This document shows positions 48,874 through 57,865 of a DNA stretch of 64,000 nucleotides, piece after piece. The stretch comes from Micromonospora sp. WMMD1102 (GTDB taxonomy: Bacteria; Actinomycetota; Actinomycetes; Mycobacteriales; Micromonosporaceae), in the NCBI RefSeq assembly GCF_029626265.1, contig NZ_JARUBN010000001.1:1178001-1242000 (forward strand), in the 5' to 3' direction. The notes under the pieces are model-generated. The model ran no database searches. It was given only the letters and a program-made list of their open reading frames with translations, and had not been told where the DNA came from. How positions within the stretch are numbered: position 1 is the first letter of the stretch; each line of letters begins with the position of its first letter. The position numbers and the translations under genes are program-made.

Positions 48874-49676
48874 CGACGTTCGACGCCCCGCTGCCGGTGC
48901 CGACCGGGCGGGTCGGCCCGCTGGCGGGAATCCGGCACACCATGACCCTCGCCTGGCGCAGCCTGGTGCAGATCAAGCACAACCCGATGGAACTGCTCGA
49001 CCTGAGCATCCAGCCGCTGATGTTCGTACTGCTCTTCACCTACGTCTTCGGCGGCGCGATCGCCGACAGCCCGGTCGACTACCTGCGCTTCATGCTGCCC
49101 GGCATCATGGTGCAGAACGCGCTCTTCGCGACCATGACCACCGGGTTCGGGCTGAACACCGACCTGACCAAGGGTGTCTTCGACCGGCTGCGTTCGCTGC
49201 CGATCGCCCGTTGGGCGCCGCTGGCCGGCCGGATCGTCGCCGACACGGTCAAGCAGGCCTGGTCGATAGCGCTGCTGCTCGGCGTCGGGATGGTGCTCGG
49301 CTTCCGCATCGGCACCGGCCCGCTCGGGGTACTCGGCGCGTTCGCGCTGCTGCTGGCCTTCTCACTGGCCGCCGCCTGGATCTCGGTGCTGGTCGGGGTG
49401 TTGGCCAGTGAGCCGGACAAGGTGCAGATCTTCGGTTTCACGTTGCTCTTCCCGCTGACCTTCACCAGCAACGTCTTCGTGCCGACCGAGAGCATGCCCG
49501 GTTGGCTACAGGCCTGGGTGAAGGTGAACCCGGTCTCCACGCTGGCCGACGCGCTACGTGGGCTGCTGGTCTCCGGTCCGGAGTCGGGGCCGATCGTCAC
49601 CTCGCTGATCTGGGCGGTCGGTATCGCGGCGGTCTTCGCCCCGCTCGCCGTCCGGGCGGTCATCCGGCGGACCTGA
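48870..49676 (+). CDS. DrrB-type ABC-2 exporter permease
   Basis: 268 residues, six TM segments (LSIQPLMFVLLFTYVFGGAI; QNALFATMTTGFGLNTDLTK; ALLLAFSLAAAWISVLVGVL; FTLLFPLTFTSNVFVPTESM) and the ABC-2 signature GVFDRLRSLPIARWAPLAGR. NPxSTLADALRGLL at the end is characteristic of DrrB. GTG start overlaps the ATPase stop, GGAGG upstream. Its last 123 bp overlap the 3' end of the convergent AfsR-like gene. Confidence 0.92.
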   Translation: MTTFDAPLPVPTGRVGPLAGIRHTMTLAWRSLVQIKHNPMELLDLSIQPLMFVLLFTYVFGGAIADSPVDYLRFMLPGIMVQNALFATMTTGFGLNTDLTKGVFDRLRSLPIARWAPLAGRIVADTVKQAWSIALLLGVGMVLGFRIGTGPLGVLGAFALLLAFSLAAAWISVLVGVLASEPDKVQIFGFTLLFPLTFTSNVFVPTESMPGWLQAWVKVNPVSTLADALRGLLVSGPESGPIVTSLIWAVGIAAVFAPLAVRAVIRRT

Positions 49677-52600
49677 GCCGTGGCCGGGAACGGCCTGCCG
49701 GACCAGGTCGGGCAGGTCGGGCAGGGCGGTAGGCACGGTGACGGCCTGCCGGACCAGGTCGGGCAGGGCGGTAGGCACGGTGACCGCCTGCCGGCCCTGC
49801 CCGAACGCGGCCGCGAAGCCCGCCGCGCCGAGCGCGTCCCGGACGGCCGCCTCGAGCTGTCCCGCGCTCAGCAGCGAATGGTCCGGTCCGCCCCGTACCC
49901 GGTCCGCCGCGCCGAGCAGCCGGGCCGCCTCGACCGGGCTGCCGAGCCGCAGTGCCAGGTCGGCGAAGCCCGCCAGCACGCCGGCGAGCACCGGGGCATC
50001 CTGGAACTCCAGCGCGAAGCCGAGCGCCCGCTCGTGGTGGTGCCGGGCGCCGGGGAGGTCGCCGAGCGCGGCGGTCACCGCCCCGGACGAGGAGGCGAGC
50101 ATCGCCCGCCACTGCGGCGACATCGTCCGCGTGGTGACCAGTCCGGCGACCTGGTCGAGCCGCTGTCGGGCGCCGACCAGGTCGCCCCGGCTGCGCAGGA
50201 TCTCGGCGTACTCGTGGGCGACCGCCGCCCGGCACTCGTCCGCGCCGATCCGCTCGGCCTGCTGCTCGGCGTCGGCCAGCAGCTCGAGGGCCTGGTCCTG
50301 CCGGTCGAGCAGCCACAGCTCGCGGGCCAGCCGGACCTGCATCACCGGCAGGTCCTCGGCGGCGCCCACCAGGCGGATCAGCTCCAGCGCCGCCGACTGG
50401 AAGCCGGCGGCCCGGCCGTGCTCGCCGTCCTGACCGGCCAGCTCGGCGAGTGCCCAGAGCGCGTACGCGGCCCCCCACCGGTCGCCGACCGACCGGAACC
50501 CCTCCAACGCGGCCGTCATGCCGGCCTCGGCGGCACCGATCGATCCGCCGCTGTTGATTTCCGAGTAGGCGTGGAACATCCGGGCGGTCGCCCGCACCCA
50601 CGGGTCGGGGTCATCGAACCGGGTAGCCAGCACCTCGAACGCGGGCTTGGAGCGGTGCGACTCGAACATCACCGACATCGGTTCGACCAGCCGCAGCAGC
50701 GGTCGGGCAGCTTCGTGCCCCTGGGCGGTCCGGGCCGCCCTGGCCAGCCATTCGCCGCTCTCGGCGACGCTGCCGTCGACGGCGCGCAGGTTCATCCCGG
50801 TCAGCATCTCGGCGGTGGCCACCTCCGGCGGCGGCAGCCGGTCGATCCCGGGCAGGGACATCGCCAGCAGGGCCAGTTCGACACCTTCGACCCGCAGGCC
50901 GCGCATCCACCAGTACCAGCCGAGGGCGGCGACGAGTCCGACGGCGGTACCGGTGGATCGGGTGCCGATCGCCCAGCGCAGCGCGGCGTGCAGGTTGTCG
51001 TGCTCGGCGACCAGCCAGCCGAGCCAGCGGAGCTGGTCGGCACCGCGCAGTTCGGCGTCGGCGAGCCGGGCGACCGCGAGGAAGTCCTCGGCGTGCACCC
51101 GCCGCATCCGGTCCACCTCACCGGCCTCGGCCAGCCGGTGCAGCCCGTACTCCCGAATGGTCTCCAGCATCCGGTAGCGCGGCTCGCCGTCGCCGCTGAC
51201 CACTACCAGCGACTTGTCGACAAGCGCGGAGAGCCGGTCGAACACCTCGGCGCGGTCGAGCGCGCCAGCACGCCGCTCGCGGTGCCGCACCGCGCCGTCC
51301 GGAGCGCAGATCCGCTCGATCGCGTCCAAGGTCGCGCCGCCACTGAACACCGCCAACCGCCGCCAGAGTGTCCGCTCGGCGTCGTCGAGCAGCTCCCAAC
51401 TCCAGTCGAACACGGCGCGCAGGGTCTGGTGCCGGGGCAGCGCGGTACGACTGCCGTTCGTGAGCAGCCGGAACCGGTCGTCCAGCCGGGCAGCGACCTG
51501 GCCGGCGGTCATGTTGCGCAGCCGGGCGGCGGCCAGCTCGATGGCGAGCGGCATGCCGTCCAGCGACCGGCAGATCCGGGTCACCGCGGCGACGGTGTCG
51601 TCGTCCACGGAGAAGTCCGGGCGTACCGCGCCGGCCCGGTCGGCGAGCAGCCGGACCGCCGGGTAGCGGATCGCCTCCGCCGGTTCGGCGCCCGGGGGCG
51701 GCAGCGGCAGCGGTTCGACCGGGCAGAGCGTCTCGCCGGTGATGCCGAGCGGCTCCCGGCTGGTGGCCAGCACCCGCAGTTCCGGGCAGGCGCCGAGCAG
51801 CCGGTCGGCGACGCGGGCGGCCGCCTCGACGACGTGTTCGCAGTTGTCCAGCAGGAGCAGCATCCGCCGCGAGCCGATCGCCCCGGCCAGCCGGCTGACC
51901 GGGTCCGCCGTCCCGGCGTCGGGGTTCCGGTTGCGGGCGGCCAGCATGCCCTGTTCGCGCAGCCCGAGCACCTGGAGGATGGTCTGGGCCACCTCGGCGC
52001 CGTCGGTCACCGGGGCGAGTTCGACAAGCCATCCGGGGTAGCGGTCCCGGCTGGACAGGGTACGGGCCGACTCGACGGCCAGCCGGGTCTTGCCGGCGCC
52101 GCCGGGGCCGGTGAGGGTGACAAGCCGGCATCCGGAGAGCAGCTCGGTGACCCGGGTGATGTCCAGGCGCCGACCGACGAAACTGGTCAACGGGGTCGGC
52201 AGGTTGCCGGTCGGGCGGACCGTCGGCGTCCGGCCGTCGATCGAAGGCGGGCCGACCTTCGGCGTCCGGCCACCGGTCGACGGGTTCGCCGCCCCGGCGA
52301 CCAGCTCCGCTCCCCGGAGCAGATCGAGGTGCAGTGCGGCGAGTTCCGGGGCGGGCTCGGTGCCGAGGGTCTCCGCCAGGGTGCGCCGCAGTCGGGCGTA
52401 CGCGGCCAGCGCCTCGGCGGACCGGCCGGTGGCTCGGAGCGCCCGGATGAGTTGCCCGGTGAAGCGTTCCCGGAGCGGGTGGGCCTCGACCAGGGCTCGC
52501 AGTTCGGGTACCAGTGCGGCGGCCTCCCCGGCGGCGAGCCGGGCGTCGGTCCGTTCCTCGGCGGCGGTCAGCCGCAACTCGTCGAGCCGGGCCGCCGGTC

Positions 52601-53033
52601 CCCGGGCGAAGCCGGCCCGCGCCACGTCGGCCAGTGCGGGTCCGCGCCACAGGCCGAGGGCGTCGGCGAGTACCGCTGCCGCGCCGGACGGGTCGGAGTG
52701 GAGCAGGGCGCGTCCGGCGCAGACCAGTCGTTCGAATTCGCGTACGTCCACCGACGTCGGTGCGAGTGCCAGTCGGTAGCCGGTCGGGTGCGACTCGACC
52801 GGCAGGTCCGGTACGGCTCGCCGGAGCCGGGAGACCAGGGCCTGCAACGCGTTCGCGGTACCTGCCGGTGGCTCGCCCTCCCACAGCCCGTCGGTCAGTC
52901 GACCGGTGTCGACGACCCGGTCGGCGTCGAGGGCGAGCAGGATCAGCAGCCGGCGCAACCGGGCACCACTGACCGGTACCGGTGCCCCGGTGCCGCTGGT
53001 GACCTCCAGCGGCCCGAGCATGGCGATCCGCAC
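49554..53033 (-). CDS. AfsR/SARP-type regulator (BTAD, NB-ARC-like ATPase, TPR)
   Basis: 1,159 residues. Winged-helix DNA-binding domain about 1-85 (VRIAMLGPLEVTSGTG; RRLLILLALDADRVVDTGRL), BTAD about 90-235 (VDVREFERLVCAGRALLHSD), AAA/NB-ARC part with P-loop GPGGAGKTR near 306-314, Walker B LLLLDNCEHVVEAAARV, then TPR-like helices. Without a signal-kinase gene nearby its trigger is unknown. GTG 53033 gives the usual start VRIAMLGPLEV; the frame is open to 53054. The C-terminus has a duplicated RQAVTVPTALPDLV and runs 123 bp into the DrrB-type gene, so the natural end may have been extended. It could control the convergent exporter. Confidence 0.88.
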   Translation of the reverse strand: MRIAMLGPLEVTSGTGAPVPVSGARLRRLLILLALDADRVVDTGRLTDGLWEGEPPAGTANALQALVSRLRRAVPDLPVESHPTGYRLALAPTSVDVREFERLVCAGRALLHSDPSGAAAVLADALGLWRGPALADVARAGFARGPAARLDELRLTAAEERTDARLAAGEAAALVPELRALVEAHPLRERFTGQLIRALRATGRSAEALAAYARLRRTLAETLGTEPAPELAALHLDLLRGAELVAGAANPSTGGRTPKVGPPSIDGRTPTVRPTGNLPTPLTSFVGRRLDITRVTELLSGCRLVTLTGPGGAGKTRLAVESARTLSSRDRYPGWLVELAPVTDGAEVAQTILQVLGLREQGMLAARNRNPDAGTADPVSRLAGAIGSRRMLLLLDNCEHVVEAAARVADRLLGACPELRVLATSREPLGITGETLCPVEPLPLPPPGAEPAEAIRYPAVRLLADRAGAVRPDFSVDDDTVAAVTRICRSLDGMPLAIELAAARLRNMTAGQVAARLDDRFRLLTNGSRTALPRHQTLRAVFDWSWELLDDAERTLWRRLAVFSGGATLDAIERICAPDGAVRHRERRAGALDRAEVFDRLSALVDKSLVVVSGDGEPRYRMLETIREYGLHRLAEAGEVDRMRRVHAEDFLAVARLADAELRGADQLRWLGWLVAEHDNLHAALRWAIGTRSTGTAVGLVAALGWYWWMRGLRVEGVELALLAMSLPGIDRLPPPEVATAEMLTGMNLRAVDGSVAESGEWLARAARTAQGHEAARPLLRLVEPMSVMFESHRSKPAFEVLATRFDDPDPWVRATARMFHAYSEINSGGSIGAAEAGMTAALEGFRSVGDRWGAAYALWALAELAGQDGEHGRAAGFQSAALELIRLVGAAEDLPVMQVRLARELWLLDRQDQALELLADAEQQAERIGADECRAAVAHEYAEILRSRGDLVGARQRLDQVAGLVTTRTMSPQWRAMLASSSGAVTAALGDLPGARHHHERALGFALEFQDAPVLAGVLAGFADLALRLGSPVEAARLLGAADRVRGGPDHSLLSAGQLEAAVRDALGAAGFAAAFGQGRQAVTVPTALPDLVRQAVTVPTALPDLPDLVRQAVPGHGSGPPDDRPDGERGEDRRDTDRPDQRGDDRPRLRTGDQQPT
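49690..49795. repeat. 45-bp-scale tandem repeat at the end of the AfsR-like gene
   Basis: The unit CCTGCCGGACCAGGTCGGGC..GGGCGGTAGGCACGGTGAC occurs twice (about 49697-49743 and 49744-49785), and the start of a third follows. It encodes the duplicated RQAVTVPTALPDL peptide. It suggests 3' end slippage. Confidence 0.75.
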
Positions 53034-53148
53034 GCCGTCGATTGTGCCCGGCACGCTCCCGGCGGTCCGGCAGGGTCCCAGCGCGGTCCGGCACGGCCGT
53101 CTCCCCGGCGGGTCCGCCGGAACGGTGAGGCGACCGCCTCTCGGGACG

Positions 53149-53595
53149 TCAGGCCTCCGGCTTGTCCTCTTCGCGGGGCGGCTCGCCGTTGCCGCGGCGC
53201 AGGTCGTCCTCCCGGCGGCGGAGGTCCTGCTCCCAGCGGTCCAGCAGCTCGCGGTCCCGCTTCGACTGCTCGTCGTTCAGGGAGCGGAGGAACTCCGGGT
53301 CGTCGTCGGGGGCCAGCGGCTGTGGCCGGTCCCGACCGGCGCTCGGCCGACCGGCGGCGCTCGGCCGACCGGCGGCGCTCGGCCGACCGGCGGCGCCCGG
53401 CCGGTCGGGGCGGACCGGCCGTCCGGCCACGAACCAGGCGATCGAGCCGACCAGCGGGAAGAACAGGATGATCAGGACCCAGGCGAACCGGGGGAGGGCG
53501 CGGATCTCGTCTTCCTCGGCCGAGAGGCAGCTGATCAGCGCGACGGCGGCCAGGATGAGCTGTCCGATGGCGAGGAGCGCGTAGAGGCGGACCAT
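53149..53595 (-). CDS. PLDc_N-domain membrane protein
   Basis: 148 residues: two TM segments (LYALLAIGQLILAAVALISC and FAWVLIILFFPLVGSIAWFV), the PLD-nuclease N-terminal unit found alone in many actinomycetes, then a soluble tail with three AAGRPS repeats (copies of GGCGCTCGGCCGACC in the DNA) and a charged coiled-coil-like end. Function unknown. Confidence 0.85.
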   Translation of the reverse strand: MVRLYALLAIGQLILAAVALISCLSAEEDEIRALPRFAWVLIILFFPLVGSIAWFVAGRPVRPDRPGAAGRPSAAGRPSAAGRPSAGRDRPQPLAPDDDPEFLRSLNDEQSKRDRELLDRWEQDLRRREDDLRRGNGEPPREEDKPEA

Positions 53596-53623
53596 CCCGC
53601 CATGATGACGTACCCGATCCCGC

Positions 53624-53953
53624 TCAGCGCACCGGTGCCAGCAGCAGGAGCAGGCCGAGTCCGGCGAAACCGGCGGTGACCAGGGCGGTCACCGCGAGTG
53701 CCCGGCCGGACCGGTTCCGCCGGCCGGCGAGCCGGGGGAGGGTCGCCAGCAGTACGCCGAGCCAGCCCAGCCCGGCCAGCGCGGCTACCAGTGCCCCGAC
53801 GGTACCGCCGGAGAGGGCCAGCCGAACGGTGAGTACCGCGACCACGCCGGCCGCCAGTACGGTGCGCCGCCAGGCCAGCCGGGTCCGCTCGACGGCGAGC
53901 CCGGCGTCCCGTCCCGGCACCGGGTGTCCCGGCCCGGCCCGTCGTGGGCTCAC
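53624..53953 (-). CDS. DUF202 family small membrane protein
   Basis: 109 residues. GLAVERTRLAWRRTVLAAG is the DUF202 signature (ERTxLAWxRT), followed by TM segments (VVAVLTVRLALSGGTVGALV; ALVTAGFAGLGLLLLLAPV). GTG start overlaps the stop of the preceding DUF202 gene (GTGA). Confidence 0.85.
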   Translation of the reverse strand: MSPRRAGPGHPVPGRDAGLAVERTRLAWRRTVLAAGVVAVLTVRLALSGGTVGALVAALAGLGWLGVLLATLPRLAGRRNRSGRALAVTALVTAGFAGLGLLLLLAPVR

Positions 53954-54342
53954 GGGCTCCGGGCGGCCTGCACCAGCACCGCCACCACCAGGAGTACGAC
54001 GCCGAGCCCGACAAGCAGGGCGAGTACGGCGGGGAACCGTGAGGCGGGCAGTTCCTCGCCGAGCCGGATCGCCCGCTCGGTGCGCGCCCAGTGGTCCACC
54101 GCGCGGATCGCCACCGTCCCGCCGAGCAGCAGCAGGGCCACGGCGAGCGCCTCGCGCAGGTGCGGGACCGGCATCGGCGGCAGGAACTGCGCCACGGCGA
54201 GCCCACCGGCGACCAGCGCCAGCCCGGTACGCAGCCAGGCCAGGAAGGTCCGCTCGTTGGCCAGCGAGAAGCGGTAGTCCGGCGTCTCGCCGACCTCCCG
54301 CAGCTCGCGCGGGTCGAACCACCGCCGGACGGCCTGGTACAC
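53950..54342 (-). CDS. DUF202 family (YidH-like) membrane protein
   Basis: 130 residues: RFSLANERTFLAWLRTGLAL is the DUF202/YidH signature, with three TM segments (LVAGGLAVAQFLPP; LREALAVALLLLGGTVAIRA; AVLALLVGLGVVLLVVAVLV). A TAACCT box (54355-54350, minus strand) ends 7 bp before the GTG, so the mRNA is probably leaderless. It is co-transcribed with the second DUF202 gene. Confidence 0.87.
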   Translation of the reverse strand: MYQAVRRWFDPRELREVGETPDYRFSLANERTFLAWLRTGLALVAGGLAVAQFLPPMPVPHLREALAVALLLLGGTVAIRAVDHWARTERAIRLGEELPASRFPAVLALLVGLGVVLLVVAVLVQAARSP

Positions 54343-54385
54343 GTTCGCCAGGTTATCGGGTGGACCTGGCCCGTAGCCTGGGCGG

Positions 54386-55207
54386 GTGAGTGATCTCGAC
54401 GCCGATGTGCTGCGGTCCGCGTACGACAACCAGTTGCGGGCCCGCCCGCCGGAGCCGGTGCCGACCGGGGTGACGGTGGACCGGGACGGCCCGCTGCTGC
54501 GGATCCAGGGCCTGGACCGGGGCGGCTTCGTCACGTACCGGGATCTGGGCGGGCTGACCGGTGCGGCGCTGGACCAGCTGATCGTCCGGCAGCGGAACTT
54601 CTTCGCCGGGCTGGGCCAGCAGGTCGAGTGGAAGCTGCACGGCCACGACGAGCCGGCGGACCTGCCGGACCGGCTGCTGGCCGCCGGTTTCGTGCCGGAG
54701 GAGCGGGAGACCGTGGTGATCGGCCCGGTCGCGTCGCTGGCGGCCACCCTGCCGGTGCCGCCCGACGGGGTACGCCTGCGCGAGGTGACCGGCCGCCCGG
54801 ACCTGGACCGGATCGCGGAGCTGAAGGCCCGGGTCTGGGGCGGTGCCGACGACGGGCGCTGGCTGGCCGACGGGCTGGAGCGGGAGCTGGCGGCCGGCGC
54901 GGGGCTGGACCAGCCGCCGCTGACGATCGTGCTGGCCGAGACCGACGACGAGCTGGTCAGCGCCGCCTGGATCCGGTTCGTGCCCGGCACCCGGTTCGGC
55001 ACCCTGTGGGGCGGGGCGACCCTGCCGCACTGGCGCCGCCGGGGCATCTACCGGGCGCTGGTGGCCCACCGGGCCCGGCTGGCCGAGGCCCGGGGCTTCA
55101 CCCTGTTGCAGGTGGACGCCTCGGACGACAGCCGGCCGATCCTCCAGCGGCTCGGCTTCGTCCCGGTCACCACGACCACGCCGTACGTCTACACTCCGAC
55201 TCCGTGA
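54386..55207 (+). CDS. GNAT-family N-acetyltransferase
   Basis: 273 residues. The C-terminal GNAT core includes ELVSAAWIRFVPGTRFGTLW, GGATLPHWRRRGIYRALVAH (acetyl-CoA loop, RRRGIY) and QVDASDDSRPILQRLGFVPV. The N-terminal half carries LIVRQRNFFAGLGQQVEWKL seen in a common actinomycete subfamily. TAGCCT at 54374-54379 lies 6 bp before the GTG start, indicating a leaderless mRNA. Substrate unknown. The next gene overlaps it by GTGA. Confidence 0.85.
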   Translation: MSDLDADVLRSAYDNQLRARPPEPVPTGVTVDRDGPLLRIQGLDRGGFVTYRDLGGLTGAALDQLIVRQRNFFAGLGQQVEWKLHGHDEPADLPDRLLAAGFVPEERETVVIGPVASLAATLPVPPDGVRLREVTGRPDLDRIAELKARVWGGADDGRWLADGLERELAAGAGLDQPPLTIVLAETDDELVSAAWIRFVPGTRFGTLWGGATLPHWRRRGIYRALVAHRARLAEARGFTLLQVDASDDSRPILQRLGFVPVTTTTPYVYTPTP

Positions 55208-55611
55208 CGCAACCGCTGACCGAGGAGGAGCGGGCGACCCTGAAGGGTGCCGCCTTCGGCGCGGTCTTCCTGGTGTCGAACGCCGAGCCGGGCGCCCTCT
55301 CGATGATCAAGGAGAGTCTGGCCGCGTCGAACGCGTTCGCCGGCACCACCGGCCTGGTCCGGGAGTTGCTCACCACCGGTGCGCTGCCGCGCCTGCCGGG
55401 CGGGTCGCCGACCGAGGTGCCGGCGACGGTGCTGCCCGCGCTGCGCCGGTCGGTGGAGATCCTCCGTCGCAAGGCGCCCGGCGAGGTGGCCAGCTACCGG
55501 TCGGCGGTGCTGCGGGCCACCGAGGAGGTGGCCCGGGCGCACGCGGGGATCAGCCCGAGCGAGGCGGCGATGATGGCGACGGTACGGGAGGCGCTGGGCG
55601 CGGCCGACTGA
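55204..55611 (+). CDS. Conserved hypothetical protein, helical
   Basis: 135 residues with no clear family: TEEERATLKGAAFGAVFLVS, EPGALSMIKESLAASNAFAG and RSVEILRRKAPGEVASYRSA. The mostly alpha-helical composition with no TM and coupling to the GNAT gene (start overlaps its stop) suggests a cytoplasmic protein. The 279-bp gap after it (55612-55890) has only a short GGGCGTCGGGTGGGCTG duplication and the etf promoter region. Confidence 0.7.
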   Translation: MTQPLTEEERATLKGAAFGAVFLVSNAEPGALSMIKESLAASNAFAGTTGLVRELLTTGALPRLPGGSPTEVPATVLPALRRSVEILRRKAPGEVASYRSAVLRATEEVARAHAGISPSEAAMMATVREALGAAD

Positions 55612-55890
55612 GGCCGACCGCCGGTTGGCTGGCGGGCGTCGGGTGGGCTGCCGGGCGTCGGGGTGGGCTGGCGCGCGGGTCGGTGAGCCGGGTCACTCCG
55701 CCGGTGCCGGAAACACTAAGCTACTTGCGGGTAACCTTGACCGTAAGTAATGCCACACCCCGGCGCGTACCAGCGCTCCGGACTTCGGTTGACCGATCGT
55801 TAAGGAACGCGGGAGGCTGCTCCCGAGCAACCGGTGCCGATCGCCACGATCAGCGGGGATCGCCATTCACAGGAGGGTCGTCGAAGCGCG

Positions 55891-56670
55891 ATGAACATCG
55901 TCGTACTCGTCAAGCAGGTGCCCGACTCGGGCGCGGACCGTAGCCTGCGCAGTGACGACAACACCGTCGACCGGGGGTCGGCAAACAACGTCATAAACGA
56001 GATGGACGAGTACGCCATCGAGGAGGCGTTGCGGATCAAGGAGGCGCACGGCGGCGAGGTGACCGTGCTGACCATGGGTCCGGAGAAGGCCGCCGAGTCG
56101 ATCCGCAAGGCGCTGTCGATGGGCCCGGACAAGGCCGTGCACGTGCTCGACGACGCCCTGCACGGCTCCTGCGCCGTGGCCACCTCCAAGGTGCTCGCCG
56201 CCGCGCTCGGCCAGCTCGACGCCGACCTGGTGCTCTGCGGCGCCGAGTCGACCGACGGCCGGGTGCAGGTGATGCCGCACATGCTCGCCGAGCGGCTCGG
56301 CATCGCCGCGCTGACCGGCGCCCGCAAGCTGACCGTGGACGGCGGCAGCCTCACGGTGGAGCGGCAGACCGAGGAGGGTTACGAGGTGGTCACCGCCGCC
56401 ACCCCGGCCGTGGTCTCGGTCTGGGACACCATCAACGAGCCCCGCTACCCCTCCTTCAAGGGCATCATGGCGGCCAAGAAGAAGCCGGTGCGGACGCTCG
56501 CCCTGGCCGACCTGGGCGTCGCCGCCGACGAGGTCGGCCTCGCCGGAGCCACCAGCACGGTGGTCGAGCACAGCCGCCGCCCGGAGCGCTCCGGCGGCGA
56601 GCGGATCACCGACGACGGCACCGGCGGCGCGCGGCTTGTCGAGTTCCTCGCCACCGAGAAGTTCGTCTGA
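55891..56670 (+). CDS. etfB: Electron transfer flavoprotein beta subunit
   Basis: 259 residues. MNIVVLVKQVPDSGADRSLR start; EMDEYAIEEALRIKEAHGGE and VLTMGPEKAAESIRKALSMG; the ETF-beta signature region is VSVWDTINEPRYPSFKGIMA. It binds AMP and with EtfA forms the FAD heterodimer that passes electrons from acyl-CoA dehydrogenases. AGGAGG lies rather far upstream (55871-55876). The etfA gene follows after 32 bp. Confidence 0.95.
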   Translation: MNIVVLVKQVPDSGADRSLRSDDNTVDRGSANNVINEMDEYAIEEALRIKEAHGGEVTVLTMGPEKAAESIRKALSMGPDKAVHVLDDALHGSCAVATSKVLAAALGQLDADLVLCGAESTDGRVQVMPHMLAERLGIAALTGARKLTVDGGSLTVERQTEEGYEVVTAATPAVVSVWDTINEPRYPSFKGIMAAKKKPVRTLALADLGVAADEVGLAGATSTVVEHSRRPERSGGERITDDGTGGARLVEFLATEKFV

Positions 56671-56702
56671 GCGACGCGACAGGGAATCAGGAGGAGAAAG
56701 TC

Positions 56703-57662
56703 ATGACCGAGGTTCTCGTCGTCGTCGAGGCGACCCGCGAGTTCGGCGTCAAGAAGGTGACCCTGGAGCTGCTCACGCTCGCCCGCGAGCTGGGCACCCC
56801 GGCCGCGGTGGTGCTCGGCGGTCCCGGCGCCGCCGCCGCGCTCGGCGACAGGCTGGGCGAGTACGGCGCGGCCAAGATCTACGCGGCCGAGCACGAGGAG
56901 ATCGACGGCCATCTGGTGGCGCCGAAGGCGACAGTACTCGCCGAGCTGGTCCGCCGGGTGCAACCGGCCGCCGTACTGCTCGCATCCAGCCAGGAGGGCA
57001 AGGAGATCGCCGGTCGGCTGGCGGTCAAGCTGGACAACGGCCTGCTCACCGACGTGGTCGGACTGGCCGCCGACGGCACCGCCAGCCAGGTCGCCTTCGC
57101 CGGCTCGACGATCGTCACCTCGAAGGTGACCCGGGGCCTGCCGCTGGTGACCCTGCGCCCGAACTCGGTCACCCCGAGCCCCGCCCCTGCCACGCCCGCC
57201 GTCGAGCAGCTCGACGTGGCGCTCGGCGACGCCGACCGGCTGGCCCGGGTGGTCGACCGGGTGGCCGAGCAGAAGGGCAGCCGGCCGGAGCTGACCGAAG
57301 CCTCGGTGGTGGTCTCCGGCGGTCGCGGCGTCGGCAACGCCGACAACTTCAAGCTGGTCGAGGAGCTGGCCGACCTGCTCGGCGGTGCGGTCGGCGCCTC
57401 CCGGGCGGCCGTCGACTCGGGCTACTACCCGCACCAGTTCCAGGTGGGGCAGACCGGCAAGACCGTCTCGCCGCAGCTCTACGTGGCGCTCGGCATCTCC
57501 GGCGCGATCCAGCACCGGGCCGGGATGCAGACCTCGAAGACGATCGTCGCGGTGAACAAGGACGGCGAGGCGCCGATCTTCGAGCTGGCCGACTTCGGCG
57601 TGGTCGGTGACCTGTTCAAAATCGTGCCGCAGGCTGCCGAGGAGATCCGCAAGCGCCGTTAG
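56703..57662 (+). CDS. etfA: Electron transfer flavoprotein alpha subunit
   Basis: 319 residues. The C-terminal FAD-binding signature is [20 protein letters not shown] with [20 protein letters not shown]; the N-terminal domain includes [34 protein letters not shown] precedes the ATG. Forms ETF with EtfB. Confidence 0.96.
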   Translation: MTEVLVVVEATREFGVKKVTLELLTLARELGTPAAVVLGGPGAAAALGDRLGEYGAAKIYAAEHEEIDGHLVAPKATVLAELVRRVQPAAVLLASSQEGKEIAGRLAVKLDNGLLTDVVGLAADGTASQVAFAGSTIVTSKVTRGLPLVTLRPNSVTPSPAPATPAVEQLDVALGDADRLARVVDRVAEQKGSRPELTEASVVVSGGRGVGNADNFKLVEELADLLGGAVGASRAAVDSGYYPHQFQVGQTGKTVSPQLYVALGISGAIQHRAGMQTSKTIVAVNKDGEAPIFELADFGVVGDLFKIVPQAAEEIRKRR

Positions 57663-57772
57663 CCGACCGGCAACGGCAGGTGTGACCTGCGATACCCGGC
57701 CGGGTCGCCTTCCGGGCGCCCGGCCGGGTTCCGTCGCTGGCCAGCGCCGGAATCGGCGGTAGCGGCGCCGGA

Positions 57773-57832
57773 GCCGGGCCGGCTCCGCCGGCCGACGGCC
57801 GGGCCGGCTCCGCCGGCCGACGGCCGGGCCGG
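57773..57832. repeat. 25-bp tandem repeat between etfA and the desulfurase gene
   Basis: The 25-bp unit at 57773-57797 (beginning GCCGGGCCGGCTCCGCC) recurs exactly at 57798-57822, with a partial third copy. Confidence 0.85.
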
Positions 57833-57865
57833 TGACGGCGAACCCTGGCACTAGGCTGGACGTTG

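Noticed and set aside
49680..53471. 1,263-residue plus-strand open frame opposite the AfsR-like gene
   Set aside because: Antisense shadow: the minus strand has wHTH, BTAD and P-loop motifs, the plus strand only low-complexity sequence.
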